From contig NC_010574.1 of assembly GCF_000165395.2 (NCBI RefSeq), forward strand, positions 620,001-684,000: 64,000 bases of DNA. The letters are read 5' to 3'. The translations under genes and the position numbers were made by a program. The first letter of the stretch is position 1. Each line of letters opens with the position of its first letter. The notes under the pieces are model-generated. The model was not told where the DNA came from, did no database searches, and worked only from the letters and a program-made list of their open reading frames with translations. This document shows positions 20,467 through 31,446 of the stretch, one piece after another. Source of the stretch: Babesia bovis T2Bo (taxonomy: Eukaryota > Apicomplexa > Aconoidasida > Piroplasmida > Babesiidae).

Positions 20467-20547
20467 TTTTAATGAAATGAGCTAATATAAGCGCGTCATA
20501 TGGGGGAGGGCACAAGTATACGTAGCACGTTTAAAAAGATGTTACTT

Positions 20548-21169
20548 CTACTCGGCAGCAGCACGCAAAGCCTTGCGGTGTACCCTTCCTGGACGGCCAC
20601 CGCCGAATGGAGAGGTGAGGGCAAAGTCGATGTGTTTCTCAGAGTCAACTCTGACCATGAAAGAGGGAATATCGACGATTTGCTTGCCCACGCGAATGTG
20701 GCGCTGACGGATCATGCAGCGCGCGTGGTGAATTGATTTAGCAAGACCAAGTTTGAAAACTTTGGTCTGGAGACGACGTTCCATCATCTTGTTGAGTGTA
20801 AGACCAAGGACGAAATCCAGCTTCCTTTCGTTTTCACCCATAAGTCCATAGCGAACCATACGTCTCAACAAAGCATCACCTAGTCCACATTACAACTTAT
20901 TATAGCACACCTACCTTGGAACTGGCGTTTAACGTCTTTGTCGTCTAGGGTGAGAAGGTAACGGGCAGCTGACCTAATCTTGGACAACACATACTGCACG
21001 CGCCACACCTCACGCTTGTTTTTTAGTCCATATTCACCGATGAGTTTGAGCTCTTGGTCCAAACGTTCCTATTACGCGTTGTACATCATGGGCTATGCGG
21101 GCTTACCTTCTCGAATGGACGTTTTGGATTCCTGAAAGTCTTACTATAGTTTCTGAGGCTTCCAGACAT
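20548..21169 (-). CDS. RPS9: Cytosolic 40S ribosomal protein S9 (uS4)
   Basis: Three exons: 21169-21107, 21068-20915 and 20879-20548, giving 182 residues. The start [21 protein letters not shown] leads into [22 protein letters not shown], highly conserved in eukaryotic S9. The S4 RNA-binding domain follows: [37 protein letters not shown]. It ends with [14 protein letters not shown]. uS4 binds the 5' domain of 18S rRNA at the mRNA entry region of the small subunit. Introns are 38 and 35 bp. Slightly shorter than the ~190-residue human protein at the C-terminus. Confidence 0.95.
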
Positions 21170-21296
21170 CTTGAAACAATATAATTAAGCCTACGTTTAC
21201 CAATAGAGTGAGCTGCGATGTTGAAAAAACGGTAAAGCGGCCACATGGGGCCTGTGCCCTTCGGTACCTGACGCGGGATGGGGAAAAGGCTGTCGT

Positions 21297-22583
21297 TTAA
21301 GTTAGTACAAATTTAGTGAAAAGTTTTACTGTGTATTTTAAAAATGAGGTGAGTAGGCACAGCTCATGACGATCTCTTTGGTAAACCTGGCGTTTCCAGT
21401 ATTCAATGGTCAGGTCGCGCAGTTTGGTTATCACCAACCGCCAGACAACGTCGCCAACTTCTTCATTGCCAAAGCTGATGTAACCTAATTCTAGCATCTC
21501 TCCTTCGAATACTATAGTGAGCCGTTCGGATGTCATACTTTTAACGAACACATGAACACCTTCCACAATGATAGGTGTTTGTGACCTTAGTGGTTCCAAT
21601 GCTGCTTGGGATATTGCGATGAATATGAACCGATCTATAAGGCACATTTGTGCGTTTCTGAGGCGGTATATAACTGGGTTGCATCCATCTTTGGTGTATA
21701 CTGGCACGTGTGCTCCATTAACTGTAAGGGCGAAGTTGCGCTCAATAAAGTATGACACCTGTGTGGGAAATGTCATCTTTGTCAATAATCCAGCTTCTGG
21801 GTTATCGTCTTCATAGTATGACACTAGGCATTGTTGTGGTCTTCCTGGATGTACGAGTTTATGCAGATCCCATGACTCCCATACTTGTGGTTCGCTTTCT
21901 TGGTTTAGATTTAGATCCATATCGTAGAATATTACAAAAACGGAGAATGTCGATGGATAATCGACGTCAAATGACGATACATCCACTAGATTGCGTATAT
22001 TGAGGAGCACTTTAAATTGTTTTTTTATTTCCGATAGTACACGCAGAAAGTTTGTCTGCAGTCCTATAGATTGCGATATTATCTTACTTAGTTTTCTTGA
22101 CTTGCTTGCACAATCCACTAGGCGCGTATTGCGTCCTTTGATTGCATATTTGACGACATTATTGTTGATTTCATGTGCTGTTACTGTATGGTTAAGGTTC
22201 AGACGCTTCGACGAATGCAGGCAATCCAGTAACGCTCTAGCTTTTGAGAATACTTGGGATGAATTCATATGATATTTTTTAGCTTCATCCCATTCTACGG
22301 GTACGCTTTTTTGTGTCCATATACTAGAAGCCATGCACAGTGTGGACGCTGGTATATGCCAGTTCTCATTGTTTCCGCGTTCCAGTGCTGTCTCTAGGTC
22401 ATTTTCATTATTCGTTGTGGCTAATGCACGCGCTGTGAAATAATCACGCACTTCCAGTTCTTTTAAAGTACATCCGTTGTAATATCGCATTACCTTGGTA
22501 TCATTCGGACCGTAGCATTCCAGGCGGAATGTACCTTCGTACACATCGTTGCCCATTGGCGTCGCTGTACCATTTCTTGACAT
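21297..22583 (-). CDS. Hypothetical 428-residue protein
   Basis: Single open frame starting MSRNGTATPMGNDVYEGTF. It contains no signal peptide or TM helix. The middle is helical and Lys/Ser-rich (SKSRKLSKIISQSIGLQTNF); the C-terminal third is strand-rich with hydrophobic segments such as LIDRFIFIAIS and ends in a basic helix YWKRQVYQRD. Size and layout would fit a transcription cofactor such as a Mediator subunit, but I have no motif that decides it. It lies between RPS9 and SPT16 on the same strand. Confidence 0.6.
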   Translation of the reverse strand: MSRNGTATPMGNDVYEGTFRLECYGPNDTKVMRYYNGCTLKELEVRDYFTARALATTNNENDLETALERGNNENWHIPASTLCMASSIWTQKSVPVEWDEAKKYHMNSSQVFSKARALLDCLHSSKRLNLNHTVTAHEINNNVVKYAIKGRNTRLVDCASKSRKLSKIISQSIGLQTNFLRVLSEIKKQFKVLLNIRNLVDVSSFDVDYPSTFSVFVIFYDMDLNLNQESEPQVWESWDLHKLVHPGRPQQCLVSYYEDDNPEAGLLTKMTFPTQVSYFIERNFALTVNGAHVPVYTKDGCNPVIYRLRNAQMCLIDRFIFIAISQAALEPLRSQTPIIVEGVHVFVKSMTSERLTIVFEGEMLELGYISFGNEEVGDVVWRLVITKLRDLTIEYWKRQVYQRDRHELCLLTSFLKYTVKLFTKFVLT

Positions 22584-22790
22584 TTGCTACGTACAGCTAG
22601 GAAAAACAATAATATATACAACGAGTTGTGCCCGCTTGTGACGCGGGTTAGGCACACCTACAGTTGTAGTGAACTCGGTAGTATTACGTGGTAGCATCAA
22701 AAACAGTCATCTATTAAACGATATAGTGTTGATTAGTACTTGCATATCAGTATAGATACCCCCGTCACTGAAGTTACATGACCGTTGTTT

Positions 22791-25700
22791 TTAACGGCGT
22801 CTCTTCTTGGACCGCTGATTGCTATTATCGTCCTCATAACGGTGTTTATCATCTTCCTTTCTGGCAAAAGCTTCCATTTCATCCCATGACAGCCCTTCTT
22901 CCTCGTCTTCATCCTCATATTCTTCGTCTTCTTCCTCTTCATCTTCGTCTGCCAATGACTCATCGTCATCTCCATATTCCTCATCACTATCTTCCTCAAC
23001 TTCTTCTTCGCTGTCATGCTCATACTCTTCATCTTCATCATCCAGGGATTCCTCTTCACCTTCTGATTCTCCTAGGAACCCATCGAACCCTCCATTCTCG
23101 ACGAATGCATCAACGTCGTCCAAGATGGTCTTCAATATATTGGTCCACTGCAAGTTGTTCTTTCCTTCATACCACACCATATCCAATTCGTTCAACCAGC
23201 TTTTGAGCACATCCAGGTATTCCACTGGGATAAGGTCTATGCGCCTGACTGCCTTTGAGTAATCTTTGTTGACCAATACCATATCGAAGTTGCGTAGCCC
23301 ATGTTGCACTCTTTCTAGTGATACCATTTCAACATCCTCTAGTGTCAGTACGAATGGTGGCCATTCCACTAGGTTCACTAGGCAATGTGCTGTCGGCAGG
23401 ATTTCTACATTGGACTTTGATGGCACACCACTGAACATGAGTTCCCGATATGGCATATCGAAAACCAGGTTAGACATCTCCTGCAGTTGTGTGACAAACT
23501 GTTTGAATTCAGCATTGAGACGTCTTTTCATTTCACGATCACGCATTTCTTCTAATGTTTCATCGGGGTCGTTGTACGATCTTCCACGACGGTTGTCCAA
23601 GTCATCTATTTGGGTACCAACTTCACAGTAAAATTGCACATCCATAGATTTCCTTTTCCCTACCATTATGGGCGATTTGAGGTGGAAGTGTAGCAACACT
23701 ATTAACTCACGTTCGCACGGTTGGAAAATAGCGTGACGAATGTTCGCGTACGTAATATCTATATGGTCCACTCTATCTCGTGTGTTGACTACATATCTGA
23801 GACCGTTATGGTGTGCTTCTAGGAATCCAATAATCCGCCTCGCTCCGTGTACGTTTGGTCGTACCATGAGGTCTTTCAGTACGATACGGCGTCCTTCCTT
23901 TTTAAGCATAAGTTTTTCTTGTTCAGCAATTACTCGGTTAGCATCAGCATCTGTTTCACGTTGCTTGACCTGCTTAATGAGATCCTTTATTGCACGGAAC
24001 ACGTTTTGTATGTGTTTGCTATCGGATGAGCGGTACATCACTTCTTTAACGAAAATGGAGTTCTCCGCTGTTACCTCTGGTAATGGGTTAACATCATTCT
24101 TTGAGGTGAATGTATGTGATCCTGGCACCTGGAAATTGATACGTAGGTTGTATGTTTGGTTATCTTCGGAGTTACATGATGCATTTTTAACTGTCAGTAT
24201 ACTGAATGGTAGGTGGTATCCGTTAACTGGTAGCATTATAACCTCGTTAACTACATCAACGTAAATCTGGTTCGGGATAAGATCTCTTGGGAACGTATTG
24301 GGTGATGAGAATGCTCGCAATTTGTCCATTTTCACTACGTTGCGTTGTTTTGCAGTACCCGCTAGACCACCTTCCTCCTTTACTCGGCGTGCAATGGCTT
24401 CTACCTTCTGTTTGCGTAGCTGCAATTGTCGTTCCATTCGAGCTTTAATTTCCGATTCAGACACTTGGTTTTGTCCTGGCCTATCACGTTTCCTCAAGCG
24501 TTCCTTTAGTATTACGCTATCAGCGTCACGTAGCAGTTCAGAAGACACTGAGGGCTGTTTCTGTGGTTTTGTCTCATTTGTATGCATCGGTGTTTCTTCT
24601 TCATCCTCTAATTCGTATGATATATTCTCTAAACTCTTGCTGACGGTTGATGTTAGCACTACAGCACCTTCATCTGTTACTTCCACGGTATCTCCAATCC
24701 ATATAGCAAATTCCTTTCCGTCAGCATCTAGGTGAACAAATCCCAATGAAATATGGAAGACCATTCCTGTAGCAACAATGCATTTGTCATTCCCACTGAC
24801 AAGTGTAAAGTTCGGATCTGTGAATTCAATGCCCATGATGTGTCCTACAGATCGTAGCAACCTATCGGCAAAATTGGGCTTTTCAGATGCAACAAAATTG
24901 TGTACATCGTCGTATATGGATCCAAACGTAACACCTGGTTTTAGCTTGGTCAATGCAAAATCTAATGCGCTTAGAGCAAACGTATAGGCTTCCTTATGTT
25001 TTGCTGTCCCATCTAACAGGAGCGTACGGGTGAGGCATGCAAACAACTCGGAATATTTGGAGCAGACAGAGACTATAATAGTTCCAGATGCGTGTGATAG
25101 TATCATATCATTGGGAGGGACTCCGACACTCAGGTTGAATGTGTTACCGCTTTGTACATTGCTGTAAGCTACTTCAATCTCACTTGGGTTTACGTTGTAT
25201 TTCCTTTGTAGTTTATCCAAGAATTTAGTATCGTTATACACATTGAATGCCTCTCCCACAATGTTAGCATGTGTTTTCTTCTCTTCAGAGTCGAGGATAT
25301 TTTCAATTTGGTTAATAAGCTGTGACTTCATCACTGCGCAGCTGACTTGTGCAGCTTTCCGTTGTATTTCCTGAGTGTCGTAAAATATCGTTGAACTGTA
25401 CTAACCATATCAACTTTAGTGCGTATTGCCATGATATTCGTCAGTTGGAAAGTTACATCAAAAGTCTGGTGTGACCCAATTATTTCCATACAATTTTCGG
25501 CAAATGCTCCCATTGGCTTATCTCCACTGAACACTCCTAGGGTAGGATTCTACAAAGGGCTGCGGTGTTACATCCCATGAAACTCACATCTATATTCGAT
25601 ATGATCTGAGATAGCATATCTTCATCCGGAGTTTCCGGGCTGCGCTGGAGAATGATCAATTTATCATGATGTTCCTTTATGGGTTCCAAGTACACCGCTA

Positions 25701-26088
25701 CGTGATTACGTTAGACAAGGCTTTATATGTCACCTACCTTTTTTGGGGGAAGTTAGGATGTGCCATGTACCATCTTTAGCAAAGACGAAGAGTGTTTCTG
25801 GAAATTGGAATCCCGTCAGCCATAGTCTGTGTAGACATGAGTAATATCATGTTTTAGGTCACGAATAACACCGACAACATGTTACACACTTGTATACTAT
25901 ACTAGAATAGCAACTCACTGGAGCAATTCAGAGGCTGTTGCGCTTGCATTGTTCTGGTTCTTCCCAGTGCATACAAATATGAGATTGACCGATTCTAATT
26001 CTGGAGTATCAAAAACCTTGGAGAGCTGTTTTAATTTTAATTTTACTTCGTCAAAGTTGATGACGACGCTGCGCTTCGTGTCAGCCAT
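22791..26088 (-). CDS. SPT16: SPT16, large subunit of the FACT histone chaperone
   Basis: Five exons: 26088-25919, 25826-25738, 25697-25588, 25549-25406 and 25370-22791, giving 1030 residues. The start MADTKRSVVINFDEVKLKLK leads to the N-terminal pita-bread (aminopeptidase-like) lobes, with GTIIVSVCSKYSELFACLTRTLL and the VGHIMGIEF and MVFHISLGF motifs of Spt16. The middle domain shows the Spt16/Rtt106 features (DHIDITYANIRHAIFQPCERELIVLLHFHLK). The C-terminus is a long Glu/Asp run ending in a basic KKRRR cluster. FACT removes and replaces H2A-H2B during transcription and replication in the nucleus. The fourth intron (35 bp, GTTAGT donor) is needed to join 25406-25549 to the long last exon. 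The gene is divergent from the SR-protein gene, with about 600 bp between starts. Confidence 0.93.
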
Positions 26089-26695
26089 CGTTAATTATGT
26101 TTACTGAATAGCGTTGTGCCACACAGGTCTAGCAGGAGGAGGATGAAATAACTGCGTAGTTCCACAGCACACTAATTATATGGCAATATTTCACCATTTA
26201 TATCATATTTTAATTAGGTGTGTTGGCGTTAACGATGTAAGATGCTAATAATAACCAGCTAGTGTATGATGTTGTACATTCCATGGCACTAGACAACAAA
26301 ATGCCTTCTCTGGCTACTCAGAGGTATTTTGTTACAAATATAATGTTAATTATAAGATCGTACGCTATTTTAATTTTGATATTTGCTATATAGTTTGGCA
26401 GCCATACGCTATGGCATGGTCATCATGATCCTGGAGATTCCAGCGTCGTATATACGTTTAGATATAGCAATGCTACGTAGATCGTTTAATCTTTGGGCCT
26501 GGATATATCTACTTTTGTGCAATATGTCGTATTAGTTTTGGTGTACCCCATGATAGCGTCATACTTTACTCCCCGTATAATCGTGTCTTAGGGTATTATA
26601 CTGCTTACTTTATAATCGGGGTTTTAAGTTTGTTGTGTATAGTCTTTATATACACATTTTATTATATTTGTGGTACTGCTTTATCCTGTATCATC
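26089..26695. promoter_or_regulatory. Divergent promoter region between SPT16 and the SR-protein gene
   Basis: AT-rich 607-bp spacer between two divergent starts; it must hold both promoters and 5'UTRs. No coding frame and no conserved motif that I recognise. Confidence 0.4.
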
Positions 26696-27492
26696 ATGAG
26701 TCGTGAAGAGGAATCCGCTCGCGTCTATGTTGGCAACCTTCCTGAGTCTTGCACTCAGAAGGACATTGAAGATGAGTTTGGTAAATTCGGGAAGCTGATA
26801 AGTTGTGATTTGAAGAAGAATGCGGGTGGTAGTACATTTGCGTTTTTGGAATACGAGGACGCTCGTGATGCTCACGACGCCATTAAGGACCGTGATGGTA
26901 GTGAGTATGAGGGTCGTCGTTTACGTGTAGAGACTCCGTTTAGTGCTAAGGATGATGGTCGTCCAGCTCGTCGTCGTGGTCCTGGCGCCCCTCGTCGCGG
27001 CCGTTATATAGTAGAGGTATGTGATCACGTTGTATTGATTTTATACATTGTTTTTCAGGTGTCTGGCTTGCCACCAACTGGTAGTTGGCAGGACTTGAAG
27101 GACCACATGCGTGAGGCTGGTGAATGTGCTCATGCTGATGTGTTCCGCGGTGGTGTTGGCGAGGTTTCATTCTATTCCCGCAGTGACATGGAGTATGCCA
27201 TTGACAAGTTTGATGGCTCTACTTTCAAATCTCATGAGGGTATGTCTAGCTTGTTTATTAGCATGGTTTTATAGGTGAGAAATCTAAGATTCGCGTTCGA
27301 GAGTTGCGTTCACACTACCGTAGTCGTAGCAGGAGTGGTTCCCATCGTAGACACAGGCGTCACCACATTAGGGACTACGACAGGAGTCGCCGGAGTCCAT
27401 ACAGCCGTGGGCGCAGTACCGATCGCAGCCGCGAGCGGGAACACAGACATCGTTCGCGTTCTGGCTCATATGGTCGTCACCGACGAGATTGA
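26696..27492 (+). CDS. SR splicing factor, SRSF1/ASF-like (two RRMs plus RS domain)
   Basis: Three exons: 26696-27016, 27059-27239 and 27275-27492, giving 239 residues. RRM1 has RNP2 VYVGNLP and RNP1-like STFAFLEY; a Arg/Gly-rich linker follows; the second RRM is of the pseudo-RRM kind of SRSF1, here beginning VSGLPPTGSWQDLKDHMREAG, with SWQDLKDHMRE matching the signature helix. The C-terminus is an RS domain (RSRSRSGSHRRHRR, RSREREHRHRSRSGS). SRSF1-type proteins bind exonic enhancers and promote splice-site choice in the nucleus, relevant to this intron-rich genome. Introns are 42 and 35 bp. Confidence 0.9.
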
Positions 27493-27762
27493 ACCCCTTC
27501 CAATTGTAATAATTGGGTACAACTTATGCTGGAATGTTCTAATTATTGGAGGCGTTATGTCGGTGCCGGCGCGAGCTGGCGAGGACATAGAGGTGCTCTT
27601 ACGCTGAACTTTGAATCTGGCTGTGAGTATTGATCGCTATATTTCGTAATCAACCTTTCTTTCGAAAGGTGTAATATAGTTTAACCCTAGAACGTTATTG
27701 TGTAAATCGCGTAGTACCTGACGTGCCACTGTATATCAGCTGCAGTGTGTCATTGGTATACA

Positions 27763-28845
27763 ATGAACGGCTCCACTCCCTGCCGTCATTATGACGGCGA
27801 GAGTACGCACTCTTCGCCTGGGCAAATGCCGGAATCGGTTTGGGATGAGAAGTGGCACAATATGGTCCTCCATCAGAAATTGAGAAAGGAGCAGGATGCG
27901 CGTCTACGTCAAAAGCTTAAGGAGGAGCGCGAGATGGAGGAGTTCATTGAGTGTACCTTTACTCCTAAGACCCACGGCAGGTCCAAAAATCGGACCTCGG
28001 AGGAGGTGCTACGCATCTTGAAGCCCCTCATAGGTGAGGAGGAACGTATTCTTCAGGAGTTAGCTCGTATTGACAACGAAGAAGAGGCCATGATACAGCA
28101 GTTGAGCATTGGTTTGAGGCGCCATATTGCTATTACCCAGGGTTGTGAGACTGAGCAGCTAATTCATCTCTGCGAGCAGTATCGTGAGGAGCGCCTTAAG
28201 GAAATATCCAAAGTGAAGAACCTTAAGCTTGATGTTGTTGGTCTTTTGCATGAAGTTGAGCGCAAGTTTAACCTCATTTGCGTCAAGGAGGGCTTGACTG
28301 AGGATGACACTGAGCGTGCTGGCTTTAGCATTGAATCTTGCCGGCGTATAAAGAAGGAGATCCTCGAATCAATAAAGGGTGTAGACACGTTGAAGGACCG
28401 TTCTAAAGTGACATCTGAGATTGATGCCATTATACGTAAAGCCAAAGAGGACGTTGAAAGGCATCGTATACAGATGCTTAACAACCAATTCGTACACCGC
28501 TCAATGGGTGCAAAGATGCCCATTCACCCTCGTAATCAATTGCCATTTGTACCGCAGGTACCTTATATGGCAGTTAACCCACGGGTTCCTTTTAGGGCTC
28601 CCGCTATGAATCAGAACGCTCCGCAGATATTCTATCCTCAAGGTGTGCCACAGGTGCCCAACGCCCAGCCTGGCACTCTCAAATACCTCCACCAGCCGGT
28701 GAATCAAATTAGGGGAACGCAGGATGCATCTATGGTACAACCTGTTTTCTCAGGTGGGTTAAACCAGTTTGTCAACGCCAACACAATGCAACCGCGGCAA
28801 CCGGTTATGCTACAACGTAACGTAGGACGTAAATTAGTACAATAG
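27763..28845 (+). CDS. Hypothetical coiled-coil protein with Pro/Gln-rich tail
   Basis: Single-exon gene. The first ATG in frame gives 360 residues (MNGSTPCRHYDGES). Residues about 30-240 are strongly charged and helical (KLRKEQDARLRQKLKEERE, EEERILQELARIDNEEEAM), probably coiled coil, with ECTFTPKTHGRS between helices, a motif seen in some centrosomal and cytoskeletal proteins. The last third is Pro/Gln/Asn-rich (FVPQVPYMAVNPRVPFRAP). No targeting signal. The stop lies 6 bp from the stop of PSMB1 on the other strand. Confidence 0.7.
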   Translation: MNGSTPCRHYDGESTHSSPGQMPESVWDEKWHNMVLHQKLRKEQDARLRQKLKEEREMEEFIECTFTPKTHGRSKNRTSEEVLRILKPLIGEEERILQELARIDNEEEAMIQQLSIGLRRHIAITQGCETEQLIHLCEQYREERLKEISKVKNLKLDVVGLLHEVERKFNLICVKEGLTEDDTERAGFSIESCRRIKKEILESIKGVDTLKDRSKVTSEIDAIIRKAKEDVERHRIQMLNNQFVHRSMGAKMPIHPRNQLPFVPQVPYMAVNPRVPFRAPAMNQNAPQIFYPQGVPQVPNAQPGTLKYLHQPVNQIRGTQDASMVQPVFSGGLNQFVNANTMQPRQPVMLQRNVGRKLVQ

Positions 28846-28851
28846 TGATCT

Positions 28852-29749
28852 CTAATCCACGCGCATGGGCATGCGTATGGGATCGTGTACCATAGAATCG
28901 ATTACAATAACTTCAGCAGCATCGCCTATTAAATTGACATAGTATGTGTTTTAGCCACGTACCTGTGAAAATATCGCGCTCCACCGCGCTGGTCATTGCG
29001 CCTTTGATAACGTTAATCAGTTCCTCTAGCGATTGTATCTCGTTGTGCTTCTGTTGGTTTCGACTTGTCAACTGTATAACGTTTAATTCAGTCATTGACA
29101 CATTATATTATATGCAAAACCAAAACCCACGTGATTGTCTAGTATTGACATGATTAACGAGGAGCTGGTGCCTTTGGCCATGTATGCATCAAAGCCATAG
29201 TTACCGATGGCGTCGAAACCACAGGTTATACCCCGACCTGAAATACAATGTATCCACTCACGTCAACCGTACCATTTTCATCGACACCGCATAGTATATT
29301 AAATGTATAGTATGGGAAGAATCTACGGCTGTAGAGTATGGTTGAAAGCAACTGTGCAATAACAGATATTCCAGGCTCCCTGTGGTGTTTGAAGCGGTAG
29401 AGCTCGATTTGGCGCTGTGAAGTATAGAACCTAATGTGTATAGTTACCTCTAGGGCGGAATGTAGAGCGTGCATATCCGCTTGCATACCCGAAGTCCCAA
29501 TGACGCAGGTCTGGGTCCTGTTATGTTGATGAGCGCTATAGACAAGGCAATAGACCTACAGCTTCTTTAGTTTAGATACATTTCGTGTATGTATTGCGTA
29601 ACCTATAGACAAACGGGTGTCCGCGGCGATTACCGCGCAGTTGTTCCAGACGGCGGCAACCACTGTTCTGTAGAGGGATTTAACTACCAAATACCCTACA
29701 CCTACCCTCCGTTATTCACATAGGGGTTAAAATCACTATGATGCTCCAT
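28852..29749 (-). CDS. PSMB1: 20S proteasome subunit beta type 1 (beta-6)
   Basis: Six exons: 29749-29706, 29667-29560, 29517-29273, 29237-29102, 29063-28963 and 28925-28852, giving about 235 residues. NNGGTVVAAVWNNCAVIAAD, then TRLSIGYAIHTRN and LSTILYSRRFFPYY are diagnostic of beta-6, followed by ERDIFTG and a short C-terminal strand. This subunit is non-catalytic in eukaryotes and forms part of the inner ring. Every intron is 35-42 bp. The join between exons 4 and 5 is the least certain: a GTGTCA donor at 29101 keeps the LDNHVGF motif and frame, but an alternative donor at CAC|GTGGGT with acceptor ATACAG would also stay open. Almost end-to-end with the preceding plus-strand gene. Confidence 0.88.
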
Positions 29750-29907
29750 TTTAGTAATTAAATGTGTTTAGCTTTGGCTAGGGTCAAGGACCATACACGC
29801 CGCACAACACGTGATTGTTTCCTCACGCTGGTTAAAACATATATAATCTACGTTATGTAAACAGCTTTATACAAGGGGAAACTATTAAACCAAAATCTAT
29901 TTCGTGG

Positions 29908-31287
29908 CTAAGCAGCTTCCTTTATTTTGTTAAAAGGCACCAAATTTCGGAACCGGTATAGCTGACGGTGAACTTTATAGTTCCAGCTGTCAGATCGTGG
30001 AGCGCATTTGTTGATTATCCTCTCGTTTCTTCGCATCTCGAAAGGGTTTACATATGGCATGAACTCTTCGTCCATACTTTCGGGACCCTCGGTATTGTAA
30101 GCAGGCTTAGATTCCATCGGTGCTGCACGCTTGGGATGGTTCCACCAAGGGTGATCCGGCTCCATATAATCCACGTGTTGTGTGTACATCCGATTCATTA
30201 CTGCACCTGAATTGCGGAGAACCAAATTGCCGTCAGCGTAGTGTTTGCCGTTGACAGTTGGGCTTGGGTATATGGACAATGGGTAGTATAAGTCAGATGG
30301 AACTCGAGTGCCATAAACGCCCGATAGATCGTTATTCACATGCATAGTATCATTCGCAGGCGTGCTTACAAAAGGATTTCCCACTCTTGGTGTTGGAGCC
30401 ATTTGTGGCATGTGTACATTAGAAAGCACGCGGTAACTAGTTGGTGCATTGGTACCCTGGCGAGTGAAGCGGTTCACGGACGCACCATATTCTGCCATAT
30501 TGCCTACATTATAGACATCACATGATTCTTCCACGCTAGGTACTGCGTAGGGAATACCGAAACTGGATCCCTTGTTATAACTGGATGTACAAGGAAGACG
30601 CTTGTAGTGCCCAGCACGTGCGCTTCCATTGTGTAGATCCATGTCACCCTCATCCCAATAATGCGTACCAGACGTCAACGACGGTTGGGATGGTTGAGAG
30701 CAGGCCATAACAGACATGTCAGAGAACTCCGCTGAACAAGCGCCCGGAGGTTTGTACCATGAAAGACCCCAATTATTAGCGGACAAAGATCCCATGTAAC
30801 TAGCCTTCTCAACACTCAGGCGGCAGTTCTCATATTCCATTGCATTTACATACAACTGGAACTTCAACATGTTCAAAAACTGATATTCCAACAAGTTTAT
30901 CTCAGTCACGTTAACACCACCAACAAGAGCATAAAACTTGTTTGAAAAGTAAACATCGTCGCTAAATTTTGCAGCAAGCATCACAGCCGTGATTATTAAA
31001 CGATGGACATTCAAGATAGATACCACAAAATTTTTATGTATCCTCGTAATGCGCTCAATGTACACCAACGCCAAAACGAAGCACTCGTTGCTGCAGCGCA
31101 CGTGCCGAGCTATGCGATTGATATAATCCGAAATCGATATGGGCGGAGCATTCATCGAGTGAAAACGTGTAACTACGCCTTTTCTTGATTCATTCCTCTT
31201 AACAATGGTTAGCAACACATTGGAAAGTGATTTGACAAACGAATTGTCCGTTGCCTTGGCAACGACATTGTTGCCAATTATTTCCAT
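29908..31287 (-). CDS. P/U-type (PHO80-like) cyclin with long C-terminal extension
   Basis: The frame runs upstream to 31446, but the best start is the ATG at 31285-31287 (MEIIGNNVVAKA), giving 459 residues; an earlier ATG at 31444-31446 would add 53 Cys-rich residues without similarity. Residues about 1-165 form a single cyclin box of the PHO80/cyclin-P class: ISDYINRIARHVRCSNECFV, LALVYIERI, LNVHRLIITAVMLAAKFSDD, EINLLEYQFLNML. Such cyclins partner CDKs in nutrient or cell-cycle control; the partner cannot be read from the sequence. The remainder is a low-complexity Ser/Asn/Pro/Tyr-rich extension ending FRNLVPFNKIKEAA. Confidence 0.85.
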   Translation of the reverse strand: MEIIGNNVVAKATDNSFVKSLSNVLLTIVKRNESRKGVVTRFHSMNAPPISISDYINRIARHVRCSNECFVLALVYIERITRIHKNFVVSILNVHRLIITAVMLAAKFSDDVYFSNKFYALVGGVNVTEINLLEYQFLNMLKFQLYVNAMEYENCRLSVEKASYMGSLSANNWGLSWYKPPGACSAEFSDMSVMACSQPSQPSLTSGTHYWDEGDMDLHNGSARAGHYKRLPCTSSYNKGSSFGIPYAVPSVEESCDVYNVGNMAEYGASVNRFTRQGTNAPTSYRVLSNVHMPQMAPTPRVGNPFVSTPANDTMHVNNDLSGVYGTRVPSDLYYPLSIYPSPTVNGKHYADGNLVLRNSGAVMNRMYTQHVDYMEPDHPWWNHPKRAAPMESKPAYNTEGPESMDEEFMPYVNPFEMRRNERIINKCAPRSDSWNYKVHRQLYRFRNLVPFNKIKEAA

Positions 31288-31446
31288 GATGGACGCACAA
31301 GCGGGAAAAGTGCAATGGCGTGAAATGGCACAACGTCCGCAACGTCGCGCGAAGTTACAACCTACAATATATAGTGCATTCGAGCCCACACAGCAATCCC
31401 TACAGGCACTCAGCCCACAAAACACTACAATAGTGGCAACTTTCAA

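Noticed and set aside
22733..23206. Met/Lys-rich minus frame and His/Leu-rich plus frame
   Set aside because: Shadows of the acidic C-terminus of SPT16.
29908..31446. Cyclin start at 31446 with a Cys-rich leader
   Set aside because: The extra 53 residues show no cyclin or signal-peptide character; the internal ATG at 31285-31287 fits the cyclin N-terminus better.
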